This document shows, piece after piece, positions 1 to 12,700 of a DNA stretch of 64,000 bases. The stretch lies in assembly GCF_947179165.1 (NCBI RefSeq), contig NC_077242.1, forward strand, positions 24,071,097 through 24,135,096, read 5' to 3'. The DNA is from Solanum dulcamara (taxonomy: Eukaryota; Streptophyta; Magnoliopsida; Solanales; Solanaceae). Positions within the stretch are counted from its first letter, which is position 1. Each line of letters opens with the position of its first letter. The notes under the pieces were generated by a model. The model was given only the letters and a program-made list of their open reading frames with translations. It had not been told where the DNA came from and did not search any database. The position numbers and the translations under genes were made by a program.

Positions 1-683
1 GAAGTAGGGATCCCTCTGCCTTATTTTACTCTTCATCATGCGTCAGTTGCTTGGGGTAGTTTGAATTCAAAGTGATTATTCCTCACAATAGCCTGAGGGA
101 TCATTCAGCCTATGAAGTGATTATTCCTCACAATATTCTGGGGGATCACTCAGTCTATGTAAAAATTCTTCAGGTATGGAGTAGAAGATGCTATTTTTTG
201 TATTCTTCCAGTCCAAATAAAGTAAACACAAGCAAAATAAATATATACTGAAAATTAGTTCCTTCATCCTCTGTTTCTCCTTGGTTTAACCCATCAAACA
301 ATACACCAAGCTCCAACAAAGTCTATTTCAGACCTCAGAGTCTTGAGCTCTAACATAGAAATAGTGATTTTCCCATTGTCAGAGTCTTGAGCTCTCTGTA
401 CTATTTCTAATCATTATTCAGGTTGCTTTCACTGTCCAAGAAACAAAACTTAAAATTCTATGATAAAAATTGTGTTCTTAAATCCAAATCCATGACTTGT
501 AATGTAGCATGCACAAAAGTTTCCACTATGCAGCAAATTACATGAATTTTTTTTTATTTTAGAAGGAAAAGTCTCCAGGGCCTGTTTCTCAGCTAAAAAC
601 TTAGCTATACAGCATCTCAATATTCAGTGAAGCTGCATATAACCAAGGAAAAAAAAGGCAAAATTGTTCTTGGCAGGTCAAAC
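1..683. other. Presumed intron 6 of the host gene; no coding signal seen
   Basis: This AT-rich stretch contains a local duplication: TGATTATTCCTCACAATA occurs at about 72-90 and again at 118-136, and CAGAGTCTTGAGCTCT occurs near 336-351 and 380-395. I see no exon in either orientation that continues the host protein. Confidence 0.4.
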
Positions 684-755
684 TGAGTAGTGTGGATATG
701 GAGAGGATTCTAATATCTGGATCCCAAACCATGACCAGCAGCATTGCAGCAGTTC
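684..755 (-). CDS. Exon 6 of the TMEM192/FIP1-like gene, acceptor AG lost
   Basis: The exon reads (G)[10 protein letters not shown] then [13 protein letters not shown], directly continuing exon 5 and completing membrane segment 3. It is preceded by a good pyrimidine tract, but the last three intron bases read CCG (plus-strand CGG at 756-758) where CAG is expected. The likely donor is A|GTTTGA at 683. Nothing resembling the next exon was found in 1-683. Confidence 0.7.
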
Positions 756-3700
756 CGGCAAAAGAAGTGTTTCAAATGGATATTCACTTCTGTAGGAACT
801 ACAGATCGAAAAATATAAATAATTGTGGCAGAAATATAATCTTCATAGAAGTTGGCGATTCAAACTTAGAACTTCCCGAAGTCCCCTTCAACAGATAACA
901 GAAGGCTATGGATACTATCTTTAGGGATCACTGTTGCAAATGAGCAAGCTTATCAGAAGACTAGAATAATATTCAGGCTAACCAAGATCTATGTGATTGT
1001 CCTTTCCCCTCCTTTTCCAGGAAGTAAGAGATGGGGCATTGAGAAGGCAGAAAATTTGAATCATCTAATGCATCACAAATATTCACAAGTTCAAATTAGT
1101 AACCATAAAAAGGAAAAGATTGTACTGCCTTGCTGAAACACAATTCAACTATAATGAGCCATTCCTGCATGTAAACAATATATTTGGCACTACAAGCAAG
1201 ACTTGTTTTGACCATATATTTTGAGATTAGAACTAATTAAAGCAATGCATAGTACACAAAAAAGCTGAACACATAAAGAACCAAGTAGGGATGTACCATA
1301 TGCAATTGTTGCAAATGGTAAGCGAATAATATGGTTCATCTTCTGAATAAAAACACAGTAACCCTACAAAATTAAACCATCGTGCACTTCAAAATTTACA
1401 CTTCACAAAATATGATTTGGATCATGGTAAAACAAGAAGGAACGGTTACCTTTCTCAAAACAAAGAAGGAAACAGACATTGTCGATCTTAATAAGCAAAA
1501 TATTTCAGTAATGTGTAATCCTTAGCCAAGTAGTGGAATTACAAATCCCCCATTCTCGGCAAGAAAGATCCCAGAAGCCTAAAAAGTTATATCACCTTGG
1601 CCAACTGACTTTTACTCCTTCATACTCCTAGTGGACAGGCCAATCTTTAGTCTCATATAATTGCTAATTAGGTCTTCTTCCTACATCTGTCAGGTTATCA
1701 AACTCTCTAGTAGCACCATAGTAAGAAAATCTATAGAATGCACAGCTGCTTACACTAGAAAGTGTAGCAACTTTAATGCTATGCATGTTTTGGCACCATA
1801 CGAGCGTATGATATATGCACTCACCTCACGTGAATATGATATTAACCAAAGTGATATAAAGAGAGGTTGTTTCAAATATCCTGTTTGTTTTTTCTGTACA
1901 TGTCGGTTGGGGAACGACGCAGCAGAAGGACATGAGGGAGAGAAAAGAAAGTTATATACAATGAGGTAGTGTCTGATATTAATTATTGACCCACTGTGTT
2001 ATTTTCATCTACTTTGTGTGACCTCAAGTCATGATTTATAGTTCAACAGAAAAATGCCATTTGTGACATCAAAAACTACAAATTATCAAGTAATGTATAA
2101 TGGAAACCTCACCTGCAACCGTATTTTCTGCACTTGGTATACCAGATATTGCTGAAAAATGCCTACAGATATTTAATACTTATGTTCAACAATTAGAGTG
2201 AAGTCAACAACATGAACAATATAAATGATGAAACAGATTTGTAACTTATAACTTGGCCAAGAATATAACTGGAGAGGATAAGTTCACAGGAGCAGACCGG
2301 TGATAACTAAGACGGCAACATTACAACTGCAAAGAAGCTGGAAAACTAATCCTCGAATAGAGTGAAATATCCATGTGGCTCCCACAGCCAAAACACTAAA
2401 ACCTGCCTGGAATTTGTTATTAATCAGCTATCATATAAGTGAGTAATTTGCATGTGGTACTGAAGTAGTATTACTTGCCAATAAGATAAAGTAGAAAACA
2501 CTCCCAATAAGGCTTGTAGGCCTCCTATTACCGAATAGAGGTGCCTCATCCAGTATGTCCAGGAACCTACAGTTAAACAGACAGCAGAGCCATTCATTAA
2601 TAAGCAAGAAACTCTAATGTTAAGTCAAAAAGAACCATAACTTTTATTTGAAAAAGTTCACTTGGCAAGTCACACAATTGACCATAAACATCTCAGTGTT
2701 GCTTACACATCATCTTTATATAAGCCTATGTTCCTCCTTCCCCTTCTTTATACATATACATGTCACATCCTTAGTCTTCAACTAAGTGCACGTGTGGCAC
2801 TTGACAACTTACTCACGATCTTGCTATGCAAAGTCAACCTAGATTGCTACACTCAAGATCGCTAAGGGAATGCTTGATAAGGAAGACGAGAAATTTGCTA
2901 AAGGAAGCTTTTTGTATTGTAGAACTTGAATTACTTTTCTTGATGCCTTTACAAATAATGGCCTTCTATTTATACTAGTCATCTAGGGGCTAGTGTATAA
3001 ATATTAATTGTTGCACAAGCTCCTTAATATTTACAAATAAGGGTTTCCTCTAGAATTTTCTACTTAGCTAGAAAGTTACAAAGATATTCCCTGCAAATCC
3101 ATAGAATTGTAGAATCTACCATCGGAAATCTCCATTATTCTCTACAATATTCCTCTAAGGAGTAGTCTCCTTCCTATGTAACCCTTCCAAATGGGCAACT
3201 TTGTGTCATATGGCACCTAAGTAACATGATGACATGGCGGTCACCACACTCTCCCCCCACCTGATGTTGTGACGACCGCTGCGCATTGCCGCTACATAAA
3301 CTCTTGGATTGTCTTTGAATTGCCACTAGTCTTCTATCGCTCCCAAGTGGCTTCCTCCAGTAATTGTCCCTTCCAGTGGACAAGGAACCTGGCAATGGCT
3401 TTTTTCCCTTGTTTTCGCCTAGCTTGGTAGTCAATGATAGCCTTAATCTCCTGATCATGTAACGCGGTGATAGTAGTAGGCATCCGACTAGACTGGTCCC
3501 TACTCGAATCATCCTTATCTTCATGGTATGGCTAAAGCATGCTAGCGTGAAAGACAAGATGGATGTTAAGATGTGAAGGCATGTCAAGCTTGTACGAGAT
3601 CTTGCCCACCTTGGGAAGGGTAACTGGTACCTCATACTTGCGAATCAAGCTTGTGGTGCATGCTTTGTAGTGCCTTGACTCAGGGACGGGGACGAGGGTA

Positions 3701-6700
3701 AGGAGGGGTAAGTGGGTTAAAGGAGCATCTAGACTGAGAGTAGGTTCTTGGAACATTGGGACATTAACGAAAAAATCCATAGAGCTAGTTAAGATTCTAA
3801 AGAAGAGGAAGATTAATATAGCTTGTGTCCAAGAGACCAAATGGGTAGGTTCTAAAGCTAAGGAGGTAGACGAGTATAAGCTTTGGTTCTCTAGTAGATC
3901 GAAGTATAGGAATGGGGTAGGCATTTTAGTAGACAGTGATTTAAAGGACCAGGTGGTGGAGGTTAGGAGAGTCACTGATAGGATGATGTTGATTAAGGTG
4001 GTCGTTGAAGGGATCACCTTGAACATTATTAGTGCTTATGCGCCGCAAGCGGGCTTAGGCGAGGAGGATAAGAAGCGCTTTTGGGAGGATTTGGATGAGT
4101 TAGTGGGAGGTAAACCGCCTACTGAGAAGCTTTTCGTGGGAGGGAATTTCAAGGGCACATCGGGTCTATTTCGAGAGGGTATGATGATGTGCATGGAGGC
4201 TTTGGCTTCGGGGACAGAACTGGAGGAGGAGTTTCACTTTTGGATTTCGCAAGAGCTTTTGGATTTGTGATAGCCAATTCGAGTTTCCCAAAGAAGGAGG
4301 ACCACTTGGTAACCTTCCGTAGTTCGGTGGCTAAGACTCAGATAGATTTTTTACTCCTTAGGAAGGATGATAAAGGTTTGTGCAAAGATTGTAAGGTAAT
4401 TCCGATCGACAACCTTATGACCCGACATAAGCTCTTGGTGATGGATTTAGGAATCAAGATGACGAGAAAGAAGAGGGTCAGGGATGATCGACCTAGGATC
4501 AGATGGGGGAGTTTGACCACGGCTAGTTCCCTGGAGAGGGAGAGAAATTGAAGGATATGGGGGCCTGGGATACTAGTGGGGATGCGAACAGTATGTGGGA
4601 TAGGACGGCTAGTTGTATTAGGGTTGTAGCAAGGAAAGTGTTGGGAGTCTCGACAGGTAGCCGTGGTCGGCATCGAGGGGACTGGTGGTGGAATAGAGAA
4701 GTGCAAGTGAAGGTGGAAGCAAAGAAAATGGCGTATGCGAAGCTGATAGAAAGCAAGGATGAGGTGGAGAAGTGGACGAATAGGAAACTTTATAAGATAG
4801 CGAGGAAGGAGGCGAAGTCGGTGGTTTCGACGGCAAAAAAAACAGCTTTTGAATGCCTTTATTCTGAACTAGAAGAGAAAGGCGGGGATAGAAAATTGTT
4901 CAAGCTAGACAAGGCGCGGGAGAGAAGGGCACACGATGTGGATCAAGTGAAGTGCATTAAGGACGAGCATGGAAAATTATTGGTAGATGAGACCCTCATT
5001 AAACAGAGATGAAAGTCATACTTCCATAAACTCTTGAATGAAGGGGACAGAGAGATTGTGTTGGGAGATTTGGAACATACAGGGAGGCGTCACAATTTTG
5101 GGTGTTGCAGTAGTATTACGGTCGAAGAGGTTAAGGGTGATGTACGTAGGATGCGCTGGAGAAGAGCGACCAGACCTGACGAGATTCCTGGGGAATTTTG
5201 GAAGAGCGCGATCTCAATAGGTTTGGAGTGGCTGACTAGGTTACTTAATGTCATCTTTAAGACGGCAACGATGCCCGAAGAATGGAGGTCGAGCGTAATG
5301 ATCCCTCTATACAAAAACAAGGGGATATCCAGTTGCAACAACTATAGAGGTATCAAGCTTCTAAGCCATACTATGAAAGTGTGGGAAAGAGTGGTGGAGA
5401 TGAGAGTGAGGAGAGGAGTGTCTATTTTAGAGAACCATTTCGGATTTATGTTAGGACGCTCAACTACAGAAGCCATCCATCTTATGAGGAGACTGGTGGA
5501 GCAGTATAGGGAAAGGAAGAGGGATTTGCATATGGTATTCATCGACCTAGAAAAGGCTTACGATAAAGTTCCACGAGAGATACTATGGAGATATTTGGAG
5601 GCTAAAGGTGTACCTATGGCGTATATTAAGGTGATCAAGGACATGTATGAGGGTACCAAAACCAAGGTAAGGACAGTAGGAGGGAACTCAGAGCACTTCC
5701 CAATTGTGATGGGGTTGCATCAAGGATCAGCTCTTAGTCCGTTTTTATTTGCCTTGGTGATGAATGGATTGACGCGACAAATTCAAGGTGAGGTGCCATG
5801 GTATATGCTTTTCGCGGACAACATAGTCCTGATCGATGAGACACGTAGCGGAGTTAACGCTAAGCTGGAGGATTGAAGATATACCTAGGAGTCTAAAGGG
5901 TTTAAGCTGAGTAGGACCAAGATAGAGTACTTAGAGTGCAAGTTCAGTGAGACACCTCAGGAGGTTGGCGCAGAAGTTAGGCTTGGTGACCAGGCCATCC
6001 AAAAGAAAAGTAGTTTCAAGTACCTTGGGTCTATCATGCAAGGCAGCGGGGAGATTGACAATGATGTCACACATCGTATTGGGGCAGGGTGGATGAAATA
6101 GAGGCTCGCTTCCGGTGTGCTATGTGACAAGAAGGTGCCACCACAACTTAAGGGCAAGTTTTATAAAGTGGTGGTTAGACTGGCTATGTTATATGGGGCG
6201 GAGTGTTGGCCAGTTAAGGTCTCTCACATTCAAAAGATGAAAGTTGCCGACATGAGAATGTTGAGATGGATGTGTGGGCATATCAGGAGCGACAGGATTA
6301 GAAATGAGGCTATTCGAGACAAGGTAGGAGTGGCCTCGGTGGAAGACAAGATACGGGAAATGCGATTGAGATGGTTTGGGCATGTGAAGAGGAGAGACAC
6401 AAATGCCCCAGTGCGGAGGTGTGAGAGGTTGGCCATAGATGATTTCAGAAGAGGTAGGGGTAGGACAAAGAAATATTGGGGAGAGGTGATTAGACAGGAC
6501 ATTGCGCAGTTACAGCTTACCGAGGACATGACCTTAGATATGAGGGTGTGGAGGACCCATATTAGGGTAGAAGGCTAGTACATAATCTCGTTATGCTTCC
6601 GTATTAGTAGGCGCATTAGCGCACTATAATTTCTTGTGCTCTGACTTCTGTCATTATCTACTACTTTCTGTACTTTGATTACTCTATTTTATCTGTCGCT

Positions 6701-9700
6701 TTCGTTATTTGCTTTCCTATATCGCTTTGAACTTCTTAGCCTTATCTGACCTCTTTTTATGCTTCTATTGAGCCGAGGGTATCTCGAAAACAACCGTCCT
6801 ACCTTGGCAGGAGTAAGGTCTGCGTACACTTTACCCTCCCTAGACCCCACGTTGTGGGATTCCACTGGGTTGTTGTTGTTGTTGTTGTTGTTGCTTTGTA
6901 GTGCCTTGAACTGTCTTGGATTAAACTTCACCATGACCATGTCCCCAACTCTATAATTCGTGGGATACCTCTTACGGTCCACAAATTTCTTCATCCGCTT
7001 AGCTGCCTTGTCCAAGTTGGACTAAGTAGTGTCAAACTACTCCTCCCATCCTTTGGCCATATGATAAGCTCCCAAACTCTTCCCCTTGAACACAAATAAT
7101 AGAGAATTTAGAGTCTACGGTTGTTGGCCTGTGGCAAGCTCAAATGGTGGACGCCCAGTAGATTCACTCCGCTGCAAGTTATTAAAAAAAATTGGGTCGT
7201 GGCCAAGAACTTAGCCCAATCCTTCTGATGTGGGCTCACATAATGCCTCAAAATAGCATTTCGATAAGGCATTGACCCACTTCGTCTGTCCATCCGTTTG
7301 TGGGTGGAAACTAGTAAAGAAATGCAGCTCCATGCCAAGTATGTCGAACAACTTTCTCCAAAAGTTCCCAATGAAATGAGGGTCTCGATCAATGGTGATA
7401 TGCCATGATAAACCTCAATACTTCACCACGTTCTTAAAGATAACTTGCAGGTTTGTTTTAAAAAAATTGTTTCAGAAAAGAATAACTTACAACTTCCTTT
7501 GTTGTGCAACCCAATGAGGCGAGCATGAAAGTGACATAATTGAAAATCTATCCACGACCACCATGATGGCGCCGTAACAGTTAGACATTGATAGACAAGT
7601 AAGAAAGTCCATTGTCACGCTCTCCTATGGATGCTCCACAATTGGTAGTGGCTCCAAAAGTCTGTTGGGTTGCCTCTGCTGAACCTTGTCTTGCAGGCAC
7701 ACAAGAAAAGTCCGCACATAACACCCTATTTCCTCTCGCATGCCCCACTCAACCAAGGCTCAAATATGACATTGGCCTGGATGACCCCGCCCACAAGGTG
7801 TCATGACTCTCCTTCATAATACACCACCTAATATCTCTAAATTATGGCACGTAGATCCTCTATCCAATGGTGAATAATAGATCATCCTCCACAAAAAGTG
7901 CCTAGTCTTCCCTGGGTGGCTGACTGCATACATTGCTTGGCTACTGGATTATTGCATCCCTCCTTTATAGCCTTTCAAATGTCACAACTTATTGAAGTGA
8001 TGGCAGCAAGTTCGGCCTTCCGATTCAAGGCATCAACCACGGCATTACCCTTGCCCGACTTATAATCTAGTACGTAATCAAACTCGGCCAAGAAATTCTG
8101 TCACCTAGCTTGCTTAGGTGTAAGTTTCTTCTGCATCAAAAAGTAGCTAGTCGCTACATTGTCGGTCTTGACCACGAACCTTGACCCGAGCAAGTAGTGT
8201 CACCATGTGCAAAGGTAATGCACAATGGTAATTATCTTCTATTCCTGTATCATGTAACACAGCTCTGTCACGTTCAACTTGCGGCTCTAGAATGCTATGA
8301 GATGCCTATCCTGTATAAAGACACCCCTAATGGAAAATTCAAATGCATCTATCTACACATTGAATGTCTTGGTGAACACGGGCAATGCCAAGACTGGCTC
8401 TTCTTTCACGACTGCAGTAAGATCTTCAAAAGCCTTGTGATAATGCTCCATCCAAACCCATGATTTGTTCTTCTTTAGCAATTCGGTCAATGGTGCAGCT
8501 TTTCCTGAATAGCCACTGATGAACGACGGTAGTAATTAACAAAGCCAAGGAATAATCTCAATTAGTTACCTTTGTAGGTGCCTCCCACTCCTAGATAGCA
8601 TGTACTTTAGTCTCATCCATGCGTAGCTTATCATTGCTAATGACATGGCCCAAGAAGTGCACATTTGATAGTGCAAACTCGCACTTCTCCCTCTTGATGT
8701 ATAGCTCGTTCTCTCGCAAGACTTGGAAAACCTTCCTTAAGTGCTCCATATGCTCCTCCAAGGTGTTGATATAGATGACTATGTCATCCAAGTAGCCAAC
8801 CACAAATTGATTAAGGTATTTATGAAAGATCTTGTTTATGAGGACAAAATGTAGTAGGTGTATTGGTTAAGCTGAAGGGCATGACCAACACTCAAAAGGC
8901 TCCATTCTTGTACACAAGTTGTCTTTGAATCATCCTTTTCTGCAATATGAACTTGATAGTAGCCCTTGCGAAGATCCACCTAGGTAAAGTACTTGGCTTT
9001 CCCTAGTCTATCAAATAAGTCAGCAATGAGCGTGGTGGGGTACTTGTTCTTCCTTATTAAGTCTATGCATTAGCACAACAAACCATCCTTCTTTTGGAAC
9101 AAAACTAGTGCACCAAAGGGTGCCTTTGATAGGTAAATGTGATCAATATCCAGTAGCTCTTTCAATTGATTCCTAAGCTCCTCCAACCCAGGTGGTTCCA
9201 TGCGATAAGGGGCGAATGCAAGTGGCTTATCCCCTAGCTCCAACTCCATCTTGTGATCCACCTCACGCCTAAAAGGCAAGTGCTTAGATAGCTCCTTGGG
9301 CACAACATCTTTATTCTCCTCAAGTAACTTCTTTATGCAAGGTGGTAGAGTCTCTTGAGTATTGTTGTCTTCTTCCAAACATACAATGGTTTCCATGAAC
9401 GTTGGCTCCCCATTTTTGAGCCCTTTGACTAACTGCATAGCAAAATATTGGCTTCGTCTGTGTGGCAGTCACTCTAGGAACCACGCAAGATCCTTTCCAA
9501 TTGCCCAATTTGACATCAACACCATTGGCTACACAATGAGCATTTTGTGCTTCGACATTCACGGTCTTGACATAGGAGCAAGCTTCTCGCAAAATTGTGA
9601 GTTGCTCCAGTGTCCACTAGTGCACGAGCATGCTTGTTATTGATGGTGAGTTCCACCTACTAAGTTTTATTCTCATTGGGCTTGATAGATTGCTTCTTGA

Positions 9701-12700
9701 CAGTACCACATAGCCCTACCATACTCAACTTTGTTGCACCCAAACATTCTCCTTATGCATGCTCTTTCCTTTCACGCACCATAGAGTTGAGGCTCTATAG
9801 GTCAGGGAGATTCCTGAATCCACGCGGCCCTCTACATATGAAGGATCCATCCTTTTCAGTCTGGGCCTTTCTTTCAGCATAGCTCTGATGGCCACTTGAC
9901 TTCTTGAAATCAGACTTATAAAAATCTTGAGTCATGGGGTGTTGTTGGTCGATCTCTTTGCTTTTCACACAGTCTTTCCCACATTTGACATTGCTACCAT
10001 TTGACTCCTTGCCTTTGACTTTATTATACTTTTCATGCTTGAAACCCATCAAAGACTCACCCTCTACTATGGCTTGGTCTATATTCATGACTTGCCAGCG
10101 TTGCAACTCCGGCTTAGCCCAATTTTGCAACCCATCCATGAAGTTAAATAAGTCATTGCTGGTGAGATTAGTCATTTAAAGCATAAGGGTAGTGACTCTT
10201 TAACATAGTCGCAGTGTTGTGAAAAAGCGCTAAAGCGCTCGCTTTAAGCGTGAAGCGAAGCGAGGCGAGGCACTAGCGCTTCAATACCGTGAAGCGAAGC
10301 GAAAACAGAAAAGCGTGCGCTTCATGGAAGAAGCGAGAAGCGCGCTTCATGTTGAAGCGAGAAAAAAGCGCGCTTAGTTTTTAAAAGCGGCACTAGGGTT
10401 TATTTTAAAAGAACAAATCTGTAAACTTACAATTAATTATTCGCTGCTGTGACTTCTTCGAGACTTCGTCAGTTCAAACTTCAACCAGGTTAGTTTTTCT
10501 TCTCTTCTTCTTCTCTTCTTCTCTTCTTCTCTTCTTCTCTTTCTCTTTCTATTTTTATTTCTATTCAGCTTCTGCCACTGTGATGTTCTTCTCTTTTTCT
10601 CTACATCACTTCTTCTCATCTTCTTTTTCTGTTTCTATCCAGCCAGCAGTGCAGTTCTGCGCAGCTGCTGGTATGTTTTGGCCCTTTTTTTTTTGATTTG
10701 GGTTCTCAGTGACCTCTGTTTTGTTAAGTTATGCTCTGTTTTTTTCTATCTGTAATCTGTATCATGATTTTCTTTCTCATAAATCATTTTATCATATAAT
10801 ATTAATTAATTTGTTGAGCTGAAAAATTTGGTTGAATTTTTTATAGTGATTTTATTACACAAAACAAGGGCTGCTTTATTACACAAAACAAGGGCTGCTT
10901 TATTACCCACTGCAGCTGCTTTATTTTTTTTTAATACTGCTGCAGCTGTTTTATTAGGCTAGTGGGCTGGTGATATGAAGTGGAGAATGGTTATTGGATG
11001 TTTAATTAATTGCATAAAGGGAATTTATCAAAAAGTGGAGCCCATAGACCACTTTCATGGCCAATTTTGGACTTAAAACACTGCTGCAGCAGGCCAGCAG
11101 TTTTATAATTTTTTTTTAAAATTTTGCTCAGCTGCTCTATTAATGTTTTATTAATTTTGCTGCCATTTGTCAACTGCTCTATTATTGTTTTGACAATTTG
11201 ACTTGTGTGACTGAATTATTATTCTATTTTTTCTTTGTAGTAAGTTGTATTTTCTTAATGGCACAAAAAAAGGATCCAGCTTGGACATATGGAATTGCCA
11301 TGGGAAGTAACACAAAAATCAAATGTGTTTTTTGTGATATGACATATAATGGCGGAATATTTCGTCACAAGAAGCATCTTATTGGTGGTTATAAAGATGT
11401 TAAAGTGTGTCCAAAAGTCCCGAATAGTGTGAAGGAAGAAATAAAGGAGTATTTTACGAAAAAAATGAATTTAAAACTCAAATGAATCCTGAAGCATCCA
11501 TGGTTAATCTTGTTGATAATGATGAAATGGATGATGAAGTTGAAGTGAATATGCCAATGGGACCTCCCTCAAAAAAGAAACCTTCAACTAGTGAAAGTGG
11601 GTCATCCACCGCTAGCAATGTCAAAGGTCCTCTTAATCTCTATTTCTCGCAAAAACCAAATGAAAAGAGAAAAGGTGGACCTATTGATCTAGAGGCTTCT
11701 AGCAAGATTTTACGGGATCGTGCTGTATCTGCTTTTGCTAGATGGATGTATGATGCAGGATTGCCTTTCAATTGTGTTAACTACACCGAAAGTTTTGGTG
11801 AATTCATTGAGGCCGTAGGCCAATATGGCCCTGGAATGAAGCCCCCTACCTATCATGAGGTAAGAGTTCCTTGTTTAAAAAAAGAGGTGGAAAAGACAAA
11901 CAAAATTGTAGAAGATCATAAGGTTCAATGGAAAACGTATGGTTGTTCCATTATGATGGATAAATGGACAGCAAGGAATGGGAAAATGATCATCAATGTT
12001 TTGGTGAATTCTCCAAAAGGGAGTGTGTTCCTTGAATCTCATGATGCTAGTGACTCTTCTACTGATTCAAATAAGATGTTTAACTTGTTTGAGAAGACTA
12101 TCTTGAAAATAAGCAAGGAAAATGTGGTACAAGTTGTGACCGATAACGCAAGTGAGAACAAAAAAGCGGGTGACATGTTGAAGGGAGTGTTCCCGCATAT
12201 TTTCTGGACTCCTTGTGCTGCTCATTGTATCAACTTGATATTTGGTGACATTTTCAAAGAGGCCCCGTATTCTACAGGTGAACTTGAATCTTGATATTTA
12301 ATGTTCTTTTTTAATCTTCATGTTAGTTTTCTTACTTATTAACTATTAAATTTTTTTGAATAGTTTTTGGTAAGGCTGTTAAGATACATTCTTATATCAG
12401 TCAAAGGGCACTGTTGTTGAATATGATGAGGAGATACACAAAGCAAAGAAACTTGGTAAAACCTTCTAAGACAAGATTCGCAACAGCTTTTTTGACATTG
12501 CATAGTTTTTATATGCAAAAGAAAAATCTGAGAACCTTGTTTATGTCCACTGAATGGAATGAGAGTGTCTATGCAAAGGAAACTCTTGGGAAAGAAGTTG
12601 TGAGACACATCATCAGTCCATATTTTTGGAATGACACTGTTCAAGCACTTAGAGTTGGTGGTCCTTTAATTAATGTACTTCGTATGGTGGATGGGGAGAA

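Larger units (their letters stand above)
3679..6892 (+). mobile_element. RTE-clade LINE inserted in the gypsy integrase, near full length
   Basis: The element is bounded by a perfect 17-bp TSD, GCTTTGTAGTGCCTTGA, at 3662-3678 and 6893-6909. It starts close to the endonuclease coding start and ends in (TTG)n at about 6869-6892, after a 3' segment with GTAAGGTCTGCGTACACT. Its length of about 3.2 kb is near full length for plant RTE elements. The host gypsy reading frame resumes exactly across the TSD. Confidence 0.95.

Noticed and set aside
941..1000. Extra host exon reading EYYSSLL on the minus strand
   Set aside because: It resembles the expected GYYSF motif only superficially and ends in a stop. 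The true continuation was found at 1297-1363.
3532..4026. 164-codon minus-strand ORF across the gypsy/LINE border
   Set aside because: Its left end is real gypsy integrase tail, but the rest is the antisense of the LINE endonuclease, so it is not one gene.
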